Below, piece after piece: positions 51,367 through 63,300 of a DNA stretch of 64,000 bases (positions are counted from its first letter, which is position 1; the number at the start of each line of letters is the position of its first letter). This DNA is from Streptomyces sp. S4.7 (GTDB lineage: Bacteria > Actinomycetota > Actinomycetes > Streptomycetales > Streptomycetaceae), in contig NZ_CP048397.1 in assembly GCF_010384365.1 (NCBI RefSeq), positions 6,882,001-6,946,000 on the forward strand. Reading direction: 5' to 3'. The translations under genes and the position numbers were made by a program. The notes beneath the pieces are model-generated. The model saw only the letters and a program-made list of their open reading frames with translations, ran no database searches and was not told the DNA's origin.

Positions 51367-54300
51367 ATGTCGGTTGCCGGGCAGGAATCCCACCAGGACG
51401 CGGACCGGGACGGCAGCGCCTTCGCGGATCCCGCGGTGAACCGACGGCCCATCGCCGTCGTCGGCATGGCCTGCCGACTGCCCGGAGCGGGAGGACCGGA
51501 CGACTTCTGGACCCTGCTGCGAGAGGGCCGGGACGCCGTCGGCCCGGCCCCCGAAGGCCGCTGGCCCGAGGGACCGCTCTCCCCCCAGGACCTCGTGGAC
51601 GCCGGCCTGCTCAGCACCGCGCGGGCCGGATACCTGCCCCGCGTCGACGAGTTCGACCCCGCCTTCTTCGGTATCCCCCCGAAGGAAGCCGCCGCCGTCG
51701 ACCCGCACCAGCGACTCGTCCTCGAACTCACCTGGGAAGCCCTCGAAGAGGCCGGTATCGTCCCCGCCACCCTCGACGGCGCCCCGATCGGTGTCTTCGT
51801 CGGCGCCATGGAGGACAGCTACGCGGCCGTCACCCGCGACCACGGCCCCGACGGCATCGGCAGGCACACCGCCACCGGACTCAACCGCGGAGTCATCGCC
51901 AACCGCGTCTCCTACACCCTGGGTCTGCGCGGCCCCAGCCTCACCGTCGACACCGCCCAGTCCTCCTCGCTGGTCGCCGTCCACCTCGCCTGCGAGAGCC
52001 TCCTGCGCGGCGAATCCGACGTCGCCCTGGCCGGCGGCGTGAACCTCGCCCTGGCCGGCGAGGGCTTCCTCACCGCCGCCCGCTTCGGCGCCCTCTCGCC
52101 GACCGGAGCCTGCCGCACCTTCGACGCCGGAGCCGACGGTTACGTCAGGGGCGAGGGAGGCGTCGTACTCGTCCTCAAGCCACTCGACCGCGCACTCGCC
52201 GACGGCGACACCGTGCACTGCCTCATCAGCTCCAGCGCGATGAACAACGACGGCAGCACCCAGGCACTCACCCAGCCCAGCCCCGACGCCCAGGAGCAGG
52301 TACTCAACGCCGCGTACCGGCGGGCGGGCCTCACAGCCGCGGAAGTGCAGTACGTGGAACTCCACGGCACCGGCACACGGCTCGGAGACCCCATCGAGGC
52401 GGCGGCCCTCGGCGCCTTCGCCGGATCCCTGCGCGGCTCCGAAGACCCCCTGCTGGTCGGCTCCGTCAAGACCAACGTCGGCCACCTCGAAGGCGCGGCC
52501 GGTATCACCGGCCTCCTCAAGACCATCCTCGCCGTACGCCACCGGCAGCTCCCCGCCAGCCTCCACTTCACCGAGGCCAACCCGCGGATCCCCCTCGATG
52601 AACTGCGCCTGCAGCTCGTACGGGAGACACGCTCCTGGCCCCACCCCGACCGGCAACTGACGGCCGGCGTCAGCTCCTTCGGCATGGGCGGCACCAACTG
52701 CCACGTGGTACTGCGGGAGTACGCCGCCGACACCACGGCGGCGACCACCGAGGACGTCGCACCGGCCGCGCAGAGCACCGCCGCACAGACCAACGGCGCA
52801 GAGACAACGGGCGCACGGAGCACAGGTGCGTCCACGACCGGCCCCCTGCCCTACGTCCTGTCGGCCCGCAGCGAACCCGCACTGCGGGACCAGGCCACCC
52901 GGCTGGCGGACTTCCTCGCCGAACAGCCCGCACACCGTCTCACCGACGTCGCGCACTCCCTCGCCGTACACCGGTCCGCCTTCGAACAACGCGCGGTCCT
53001 CTTCGCCCCCGACCGCGGAACACTCATCACCCACCTCACCGAACTGGCCGAGGGAAGGACCCCCGGAGGAGCCGCACGCGGCACCTCCCTCCGGGGCGGC
53101 ACCGCCTTCCTCTTCGCCGGACAGGGCAGCCAGCGGCCGGGCATGGGACTCCAACTGGCCGACGCCTTCCCCGCGTTCCGCGCAGCCTTCGACTCCGTCT
53201 GCGCCGAGTTCGACCGGCACCTCGAAGTCCCGCTGCGCCGTGTCATCGCCGCTCCCGATGGCACCCCCGAAGCCGCCCTGCTCCACCGGACCGCCTACAC
53301 CCAGCCCGCCCTCTTCGCCTACGAAACCGCCGCCTTCCGGCTCCTGGAGAGCTGGGGCGTACGGCCCGACTACCTCCTCGGCCACTCGATCGGCGAAATC
53401 GCCGCCGCCCACACCGCCGGTGTCCTGTCCCTCACCGACGCCTGCACGCTCGTCGCCGCCCGCGCACGGCTGATGCAGGAACTCCCCGCCGGCGGAGCCA
53501 TGGTGGCGATCGAGGCCACCGAAGCGGAACTGGTCACCGAAGCGGAGGAGACGGGGGAGACCGGTCGCGTCGCCGTCGCGGCCGTCAACGGACCCAATGC
53601 CACCGTCATCGCCGGCGACGAGGAACCGGTACTGGCCGTCGCGGCCCGCTGGCACGCCAAGGGCCGCAGAACAAAACAACTCCGGGTCAGCCACGCCTTC
53701 CACTCCGCCCGCATGGACGGCATGCTCGACGCCTTCCGCGAGGTCGCCGAGTCGCTCACCTTCCACGCCCCGGACATCCCCGTCGTCTCCAACCTCACCG
53801 GACAGCTCGCGGACCCCGACGAACTCCGCACCGCCGACTACTGGGTGCGGCACGCGCGGCACACGGTGCGCTTCGCCGACGGCATGGAGCGACTGAGCGA
53901 ACTCGACGTCACGACCTTCGTCGAACTCGGGCCCGACGCCACACTCACCACGATGGCGCGTGGCTGTGTCGACGACCCGGAGCCGGCCTTCGTACCCCTG
54001 AGCCGCCGGGACGGCCGCTCCGAGGCGGACGACGTGCTGGCCGCCGTCGCCACGGCGTACACGCACGGCGTCGCGGTCGACTGGAGCACCGCGCTCCTGC
54101 CCACGGGAGCGGCCAGGGTGCCGCTGCCCACCTATCCCTTCCAGCGGCGGAGCCACTGGCTGACACCCCGGCCGTCCGCGGGCTCCGTCGTACGCGAACT
54201 CTCCCCCGGGCGTGAACTCTCCGACGGGGCGGACCCGTTCGCGGAGGAGACCGGCGCGTCATCGCCGGACAGCCCCGCCCGCTCCAAGGCGGAATCCTGG

Positions 54301-57300
54301 CGAAACCGGCTCACCGGCCGGGACGCCCACGACGGCCGACGGCTCGTCCTCGACCTGATCCGCACCGAGGCCGCCGCGCTGCTGGGCCACGACTCCCCGG
54401 ACGCCGTCGAGGAACGCCTGGCCTTCCGTGACCTCGGCTTCGACTCACTCGGCTCCGTCGAACTGCGCCACCGGCTGACGCTCGCCACCGGACTCGGCCT
54501 GCCCTCGTCCCTGCTGTTCGACCACCCCACCCCCCTACGACTGGCCGCCGCGCTCCGCGGTCAACTCGTCGGCGAATCAGCCGACTCGGCGCCGGTGACG
54601 GCGACCGGAGCCACCGACGAACCGCTCGCGATCGTGGGCATGGCCTGCCGGTACCCGGGCGGCAGCGACTCACCGGAGGCGCTGTGGCGACTGGTCGCCG
54701 AGGGCCACGACGTGATCGGACCGTTCCCCGGAGACCGGGGCTGGGATCTCGACGCCCTCTACCAGCCCGACCCCGAGAGCGCGCGGAACGGCACGTCGTA
54801 CGTGCGTGAGGGCGGTTTCCTCCACGAGGCAGCCGAATTCGACGCCGCGCTCTTCGGTATCTCGCCCCGCGAGGCGCTGGCGATGGACCCGCAGCAGCGG
54901 CTGGTGCTGGAGACGGCGTGGGAAGCCTTCGAACGTGCCGGTGTCGACCCGCAGTCGTTGCGCGGCAGCAGGACAGGCGTGTTCGTGGGAGGCACCTTCC
55001 AGGAGTACGGGCCACGGCTGAGCGAGCAGGGCGACGGGGTGGCGGGACACCTGCTGACAGGCAGTGCGCCGAGTGTCGCGTCGGGCCGGGTGTCGTACGC
55101 GTTCGGGCTTGAGGGTCCGGCGGTGACGGTGGACACGGCGTGTTCGTCGTCGCTGGTGGCTTTGCATCTGGCGTGCCAGTCGCTGCGCAGTGGCGAGTCG
55201 TCGCTGGCGCTGGCCGGCGGTGTGACGGTGATGGCGAGTCCGAGCATGTTCGTGGAGTTCAGCCAACAGCGCGGTCTGGCGCCGGACGGCCGGTGCAAGC
55301 CGTTCGCGGCCGGTGCGGACGGCACCGGCTGGTCGGAGGGTGTGGGGCTGCTGCTGGTGGAGCGGTTGTCGGACGCCGTGCGCAACGGGCACGAGGTGCT
55401 CGCGGTGGTGAAGGGTTCGGCGGTCAACCAGGACGGCGCGTCGAACGGCCTTACCGCGCCCAACGGGCCTTCGCAGGAGCGGGTGATCCGTCAGGCGCTG
55501 GCGAACTCGGGTCTGTCGGCGGCGGATGTCCAGGCGGTGGAGGCGCACGGGACGGGTACGACGCTGGGTGACCCGATCGAGGCGCAGGCCATCCTTGCGA
55601 CGTACGGGGAGGGGCGGCCGGAGGACGCTCCGCTGTGGCTGGGGTCGCTGAAGTCGAACATCGGTCACACGCAGGCGGCTGCCGGTGTGGGCGGTGTGAT
55701 CAAGATGGTGATGGCGATGCGGGAGGGTGTGCTCCCGCGGACGCTGCACGTGGACGAGCCGACGCCGCACGTGGACTGGTCGGCGGGGGCGGTTGAGCTC
55801 CTGAGGGAGAACACCCCGTGGACGGTCGGGGAGGACCGGCCGAGGCGGGCCGGTGTGTCCTCGTTCGGGATCAGTGGCACGAACGCGCACGTGGTTCTTG
55901 AGCAGGCCCCGGCCGTCGAACCCGTCGATGCCGCAACGGACTTGGAAGAGACTGCGGGTGTGGTGGTGTGGCCGGTGTCGGGTCATACGGCTGATGCGTT
56001 GCGTGCCCAGGCCTTGCGGCTGCACGCGTGGCTGGAGGATCACCCCGACGCCGATCTTCCGGCGGTCGCGGATGCTCTTGCGGGGACGCGTGCGACGCTC
56101 GATCACCGTGCGGTCGTCTTCGGCACCGGACGCGGGCAGCTGCTGGACGCGCTGTCCGGTATCGCCGCAGGGACCCCGACCCCGCACGGGGTGACCGGGC
56201 GGTACCAGGCCGGGAAGCTCGCTGTGCTGTTCACCGGCCAGGGCTCCCAGTACCCCGGGATGGGACACGGCCTCTACACCACCCACCCCGCCTTCCGTGA
56301 CGCCCTCGACGAGGCGTGCGCAGCCCTGGACCCGCACCTTCCGGTGCCGCTGCTCAGCGTGATGTTCGCCGGGCCCGGCACCCCGGAGGCGGACCTCCTG
56401 CACCACACCACCCACACCCAGCCCGCCCTCTTCGCCCTGGAGACAGCCCTCTACCGGCTCGTGGAGTCCTACGGGGTGCGCCCCGACGCGCTCGCCGGGC
56501 ACTCCATCGGTGAACTCACCGCCGCCCACGCGGCGGGCGTGTTCACCCTCGCCGACGCCGCCGTTCTGGTCGCGACGCGTGCCCGGCTGATGGGGGAGCT
56601 GCCCGCCGGGCAGGGCACCATGCTCACCCTCCACACCACCCCCGACCACATCACCCCTCTTCTTGAGGGCACCACCCTGGAGATCGCCGCCCGCAACTCC
56701 CCCACCAACACCGTCGTCTCCGGCACCGTCTCCGACATCGAGACCCTCACCGCACGCGCGGCCGAGGCGGGGATCCGGACCCGTGCGCTGAACGTCAGCC
56801 ACGCCTTCCACTCCGCCCACATGGACCCCGTCCTCGACACCTTCCGCACCACCCTCAGCACCCTCAACCCGCAGGCTCCCACACTGCCCGTCATCTCCAA
56901 CCGCACCGGACAGCCCCTCACCCCCGAACAGGCCCTCTCACCCGACTACTGGACCGAACAGCTCCGCCACAGCGTCAACTACACCGACATCACCCACCAT
57001 CTCGACACCACCGGCACCACCACCTACCTCGAACTCGGACCCGACACCACCCTCACCACCCTCACCACCCAGACCCTCCCCGACGCCACCGCCATCGGCA
57101 CCCTCCACCCCAAACACCCCCACCACCACACCCTCCACACCGCACTCGCCACACTCCACACCCACCACACCCCCCTCACCTGGCCCACCACCACCCACCC
57201 CACCCACCACCACCCCACCCTCCCCACCTACGCCTTCCAACACCACCACTACTGGCTCAACGACACCCCAGCCATCCGGGACCTCACCTCCGCAGGGCTG

Positions 57301-60300
57301 GCCACCACCGACCACCCACTCCTCGGCGCAACCGTCGAGCAGGCCGAGAGCGGCGGCACGCTGCTCACCGGGCGATTCGCCCAGGCGGACCACTCGTGGA
57401 TCGGCGATCACGTCATCCTCGGAGCGACCGTGCTCCCCGGAACCGCCCTCGTCGATGTGGTGATGCACGCGGCGGAGCACGTCGGGTGCGACACGATCGA
57501 GGAGTTGACGCTCGAAGCGCCCCTCGTGGTCACCGAGAAGGACGCGGTGCAGATTCAGGTCGCCGTCGGCGCTCCGGACGAGACCGGCGGGCGTTCGCTC
57601 GTCGTGTACTCGCGCCAGGCCCCCGCCCCGGTGGACGAGCCCTGGTCACGCCATGCGCGCGGCCGGCTGGTGGCCGAACCCGCCGCCGCCCCCGCTGACT
57701 TCGACTGGCTGCCCGCCGGGGCGCAGCCGCTGTCACTCACCGACGCCTACGACATGCTGGCTCTCCGGGGCTATGAGTACGGCCCGCAGTTCCGAGGGCT
57801 TACGGCGGCCTGGCGTTCGGGCGACGAGGTGTTCGCCGAGGTGCGGCTGCCGGACGGCGAACCCGACTCGGCCGACGCCCCGTTCGCCATTCACCCGGCT
57901 CTCTTCGACGCGGTCCTGCACGCGACCCTGCTCTTTGGCCTGGCTGCCGAATCGCCGGACGAGGCGCAGGACGGCCTTCGCCTGCCCTTCGCATGGTCGG
58001 GGGTGCGCGTCCATGCCGTCGGGGGCCCGGCGGTCCGGGCTCGTATCCGCCCCACCGGTGAGGACACGGTCTCCCTCACCATCACGGACGAGGCGGGCGG
58101 ACCGGTCGCGTCCGTCGAGTCTCTGGCCTTCCGCCGTGCGTCGGCTGCCCAGCTCTCTTCCGCCCGGTCGAACGCCGACGTGGCCGCCCATTACGTCGTC
58201 GAGTGGAACGCTCTGGCGGGCCGCGTCTGGCAGCCGGCCCTGTCGCCGCATAGATGGGCCAGTGTCGGCGCGCCGACACTCGGTCTTCTGGATGACTCGG
58301 CCCTCTACGGGAACATGACCGAGCTCGGTGCGGCCGTCGCCGAAGGCGCGACCGTGCCCGACTTCGTATCGCTCACCGTTTCCTCGGAGGCCGCCGACGA
58401 CCTGGCGGACACGGCGAATCGCACAACGCAGCACGTCCTGAGGGAACTTCAGGTCTTCGCGGCGGACGCCAGGCTGGCGGATGCGATGCTCGTCGTCGTG
58501 ACGCGGGGCGCGGTGGCGGCGGGGGAGGGCGAACTGCCGGGGCTTTCGGCCGCGCCCGTATGGGGCCTGGTCCGCAGCGCGCAGGCCGAGAACCCGGGCC
58601 GCTATCTGCTGGTCGACCTCGATCCGGCAGCCGCTGAGGGCCTGCCCCCGCACCACCTCACCGCCGCTGTACAGAGCGCGGTGGCGGCCGACGAGCGGCA
58701 GATCGCCCTGCGGGGCGAGACGGCCCTCGTGCCACGCCTCGGCCGTCTCGACCTCTCCCCGGCGCAGCCGGAGAACCCCTGGGACGGCGCCGGTACGGTC
58801 CTGATCACCGGCGGTACCGGAGCGCTCGGCGCGGCGGTCGCACGTCATCTGGTCGTACGGCATGCCGTCCCGAGCCTGCTGCTGACCGGACGTCGGGGTG
58901 CGGAGGCCCCCGGTGCCGCCGAACTACGCGCGGAACTAAGGGCGTTGGGTGTCGAAGTCATCGTCGCCGCATGTGACACCACGGACGCCGACGCGCTGGC
59001 CGCGCTGCTCGGCGAGGTCCCCGACACCTATCCGCTGACGGGTGTCGTCCACGCGGCAGGTGTCCTGGACGACGGCCTCATCCACACCATGACACCGGAC
59101 CAGCTCGAACGCGTACTGCGCCCGAAGGTGGACACCGCGACACACCTGCACCATCTGACCCGGGACCTGGACCTCTCGGTCTTCGTCACCTTCTCGTCGG
59201 TGTTCGGTGTGCTCGGCAACGCGGGGCAGGCCAACTACGCCGCTGCGAACTCCTTCCTGGACGCGCTGATGCAGCACCGCCGGGCCGCCGGGCTGCCGGG
59301 TACATCGCTGGCCTGGGGACTCTGGGACACCGAATCGGGAATCACCCGTCACTTGAACGCGGCCGACGTGGCGAGGATGGAACGCAACGGCGTACTGGCG
59401 CTGGCCCCCGAGGACGCCCTGCCGCTGCTCGACTCGGGCTGTGCCACCGGCAACGCCCTTGTAGTACCGACGCGTTGGAACCTCAACTCGTTGCGCGCCC
59501 AGGCCATGGCCGGCCAACTCCCGCCCGTACTGCGCTCGCTCGCGCCCTCGACCGGCCGCCCCGGCACCGCGTCGGGCCGCCCGGGGACACGTAGCCCTTC
59601 GGCGTCGCTCACCGTCCGGCTCACCGGCCTGAACAAGGCCGAGCAGGAGACCCTGATCCGCGACCTGCTCCGCACCGAGGTCGCCACCAGCCTCGGGCAC
59701 GTGGCGCCCGAACAAGTCGACCTGGCCGACAGTTTCAAGGCCCTCGGGTTCGACTCGCTCACATCGGTCGATCTGCGCAACAGGCTCAGTTCGAGCACTG
59801 GTCTGCGGCTTCCTGCCACGCTGCTGTTCGACTACCCGACACCTGCCGCACTCGTCGAATACGTGTGGTCGTCCGCCACCGAGGCCGCCGCCGCCACGAT
59901 CGCCGGGGAAACCGCCGTCGCGGTGACCACACCTCGGTCGGACGACGAGCCGATCGCGATCGTCGGCATGGCGTGCCGCTTCCCCGGCGGAGTGACCTCG
60001 CCGGAGGACCTGTGGCGCCTCGTCGCCGAACACACCGACGCCATAAGCGAGTTCCCGACCAACCGGAACTGGAATCTGGAGGAGCTCTACAGCCCGGACC
60101 CCGACCACTCAGGCACCTCGTACACCAGCGAGGGCGGCTTCCTGCACGACGCCGACGCCTTCGACGCCGCGTTCTTCGGTATCTCGCCACGCGAGGCGCT
60201 GGCGATGGACCCGCAGCAACGGCTGCTGCTGGAGACGGCGTGGGAGACGCTGGAACGCTCGGGCATCGACCCCACCTCGCTCAAGGGGAGCGCGACCGGT

Positions 60301-63300
60301 GTCTTCGTCGGTGCGATGTACCACGACTACGCCCACTGGGCCGAGCAGGCGCGGGAGAGCGCGGAAGGCTTCGCGCTCACGGGCACGTTCGGCAGCATCA
60401 TGTCCGGTCGGATCGCTTACAACCTGGGGCTCCAGGGCCCCGCGCTGAGCATCGACACGGCGTGCTCGTCTTCGCTGGTCGCGCTGCATCTGGCGTGCGA
60501 GTCGCTGCGCAAGGGCGAGTCGTCTCTGGCGCTGGCCGGCGGAGTCGCGGTGATGTCGACGCCGAACACCTTCGTGGAGTTCAGCCGGCAGCGTGGTCTG
60601 GCGCCCGATGGCCGGTGCAAGCCGTTCGCGGCGAGTGCGGACGGTACGGGCTGGTCGGAGGGTGTGGGGCTGCTGCTGGTGGAGCGGCTGCCGGACGCCA
60701 AGCGGAACGGGCACGAGATCCTGGCGGTGGTGCGGGGGTCGGCGGTCAACCAGGACGGTGCGTCGAACGGTCTTACCGCGCCCAACGGACCTTCGCAGCA
60801 GCGCGTGATCCGTCAGGCACTCGCGAACGCGGGACTGTCGGTGGCGGACGTGGACGCGGTGGAGGCGCACGGAACGGGCACGACGCTCGGCGACCCGATC
60901 GAGGCCCAGGCGCTGCTGGACACCTACGGCAAGGACCGCTCGTCCGAACAGCCCCTTTGGCTCGGGTCGTTGAAGTCGAACATCGGGCACGCGCAGGCGG
61001 CTGCGGGTGTGGGCGGTGTGATCAAGATGGTGATGGCGATGCGGGAGGGCGTACTCCCGCAGACGCTGCACGTGGACGAGCCGACGCCGCATGTCGACTG
61101 GTCGGCGGGAGCCGTTGAACTCCTCAGGGAGAACACCCCCTGGACGGTCGGGGAGGACCGGCCGAGGCGGGCCGGTGTGTCCTCGTTCGGGATGAGCGGT
61201 ACGAACGCGCACGTGATTCTGGAACAGGCCCCGGCGGCTGAAGTCACCGAGCCCGCAACGGAGTCCGACCCTGAGGACGGGGCGGGTGTGCTGGTGTGGC
61301 CGGTGTCCGGTCACACATCCGACGCGCTGGGTGCCCAGGCTTCCCGGCTGCACGCACACCTTGCCGCGCATCCGGAGGTCACGGCCGAGCAGGTCGCGCA
61401 CGCCCTGACCACCACTCGTGCGGCGCTGACCCACCGGGGTGCGGTGGTCGCGACGGAGTACGCCGAGCTGATGGAGGGGCTGGCGGCCCTGGGCGAGGGC
61501 GCTCCCAGTGCGCATGTCGTGAGCGGTGTGACACGACCGCAGGGCAAGACGGTGTTCGTCTTCCCCGGCCAGGGAGCCCAGTGGCCGCTCATGACCGCCG
61601 ACCTCCTGTCGACCGAGCCCGTCTACGCCCAGTCCATCGACGCGTGCGCGAAAGCCCTGGCCCCGTACGTCGACTGGTCGCTGCGGGATGTCCTGACCGA
61701 TCCGGCCGGGGAACTGCTGGAGCGTGTCGACGTCGTCCAGCCCGCGTTGTTCGCGGTCATGGTCTCCCTCGCCCGGCTGTGGGAGCACCACGGGACCAGC
61801 GCGGACGCGGTCATCGGTCACTCGCAGGGTGAGATCGCCGCGGCCCACATCGCCGGGGCGCTGAGCCTGGAGGACGCGGCGAAGATCGTCGCCTTGCGGA
61901 GCAAGGCCCTGACCTCCCTGACCGGGCGCGGCACCATGGCCTCGGTCACCCTGCCGCACGAACAGGTCACCGAACAGATCGCCGGATACGACAGCCTCTC
62001 GGTCGCCGTCATCAACTCCCCCACCCACACCGTCATCTCCGGCACCACCGAGGACATCCACACCTACCTCGACCACTGCCAGACGAACAACATCCAGACC
62101 AGGCTTCTCCCGGTCGACTACGCCTCCCACAGCCCCCACGTCGAAGCCCTCGAAGAACACCTCCTCACAGTCCTCGCGGACATCACCCCGCAGGCCGCGA
62201 GCATCCCCTTCCACTCCACCACCCACCCCGCCCAGACTCCCACCGACACCACCACCCTCAACAACACCTACTGGTACGACAACCTCCGCCAACCCGTCCA
62301 CTTCCACACCACCCTCACCCACCTCAACAACACCGGCCACACCACCTACATCGAAACAAGCCCCCACCCCACCCTCACCACCCCCATCAACCAAACCAAC
62401 GAAGAAACCAACGACACGCCGCTGACCGTCACCGGAACCCTCCGACGCCACCAGCACGGACCCACCCAGTTCCGCCTCGCCCAGGCCACCCTCCACACCC
62501 ACAACACACCCACCACCTGGCCCACCCCCACCACCCAACCCACCACCCTCCCCACCTATGCCTTCCAACACCAGCACTACTGGCTCAACACACCTACCGG
62601 CGGCGGCAGCGACCCCACCACCCTCGGACTCCAACACACCAACCACCCACTCCTCGGCGCGGCGATAGACGCGGCGACCGAAGACCGGACCACCACCTTC
62701 ACCGGCACGCTCTCCCTCCGCACCCACCCCTGGCTCGCCGATCACAGCGTCACCGGCACCACCCTCGTACCCGCGGCGCTCTTTCTTGAGCTGGCTTTCC
62801 GGGCCGGTGACGAGGTCGGGTGCGACTCCGTCGAGGAGCTGATGCTCAAGGCGCCGCTGGTGCTGCACGGGTCGGAGACGGTTCGCCTCCAGGTGGTCGT
62901 GGAGAGGGCGGACGACGCCGGGCGCTGTTCGCTGACCGTGTTCTCCAGCTCCAAGGACGCCGACGAGTGGACGCGGCACGCGGAGGGAGTGCTCGGAACG
63001 TCGGCGGACTCCGTGACCGGAGCCGGGTTCGCCTGGCCGCCGGCCGGTGGCCAGGACGTCGAGCGGGTCCCGGCCGAGGAGTTCTACGCCGATCTGGCCG
63101 ACCGTGGCTATGACTACGGGGACGCCTTCCGCGGAGTGCGGGAGCTGTGGCGGGAAGGCGAGGTGATCAGCGCCGAGGTCGTGCTGCCCGAGTCCGTACG
63201 CGCGGACGCCGAGCGGTTCGGTATGCATCCGGCGCTGCTGGACGCCGTTCTGCATACGGCGCTCGGGGGCGCCGGCGGCGGTGTTCTGGTGCCGTTCGTG

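Noticed and set aside
51184..54156. 990-codon minus-strand frame
   Set aside because: Antisense of the KSQ-AT region. It has repetitive Gly/Gln/Val-rich translation, no family motif and no ribosome binding site.
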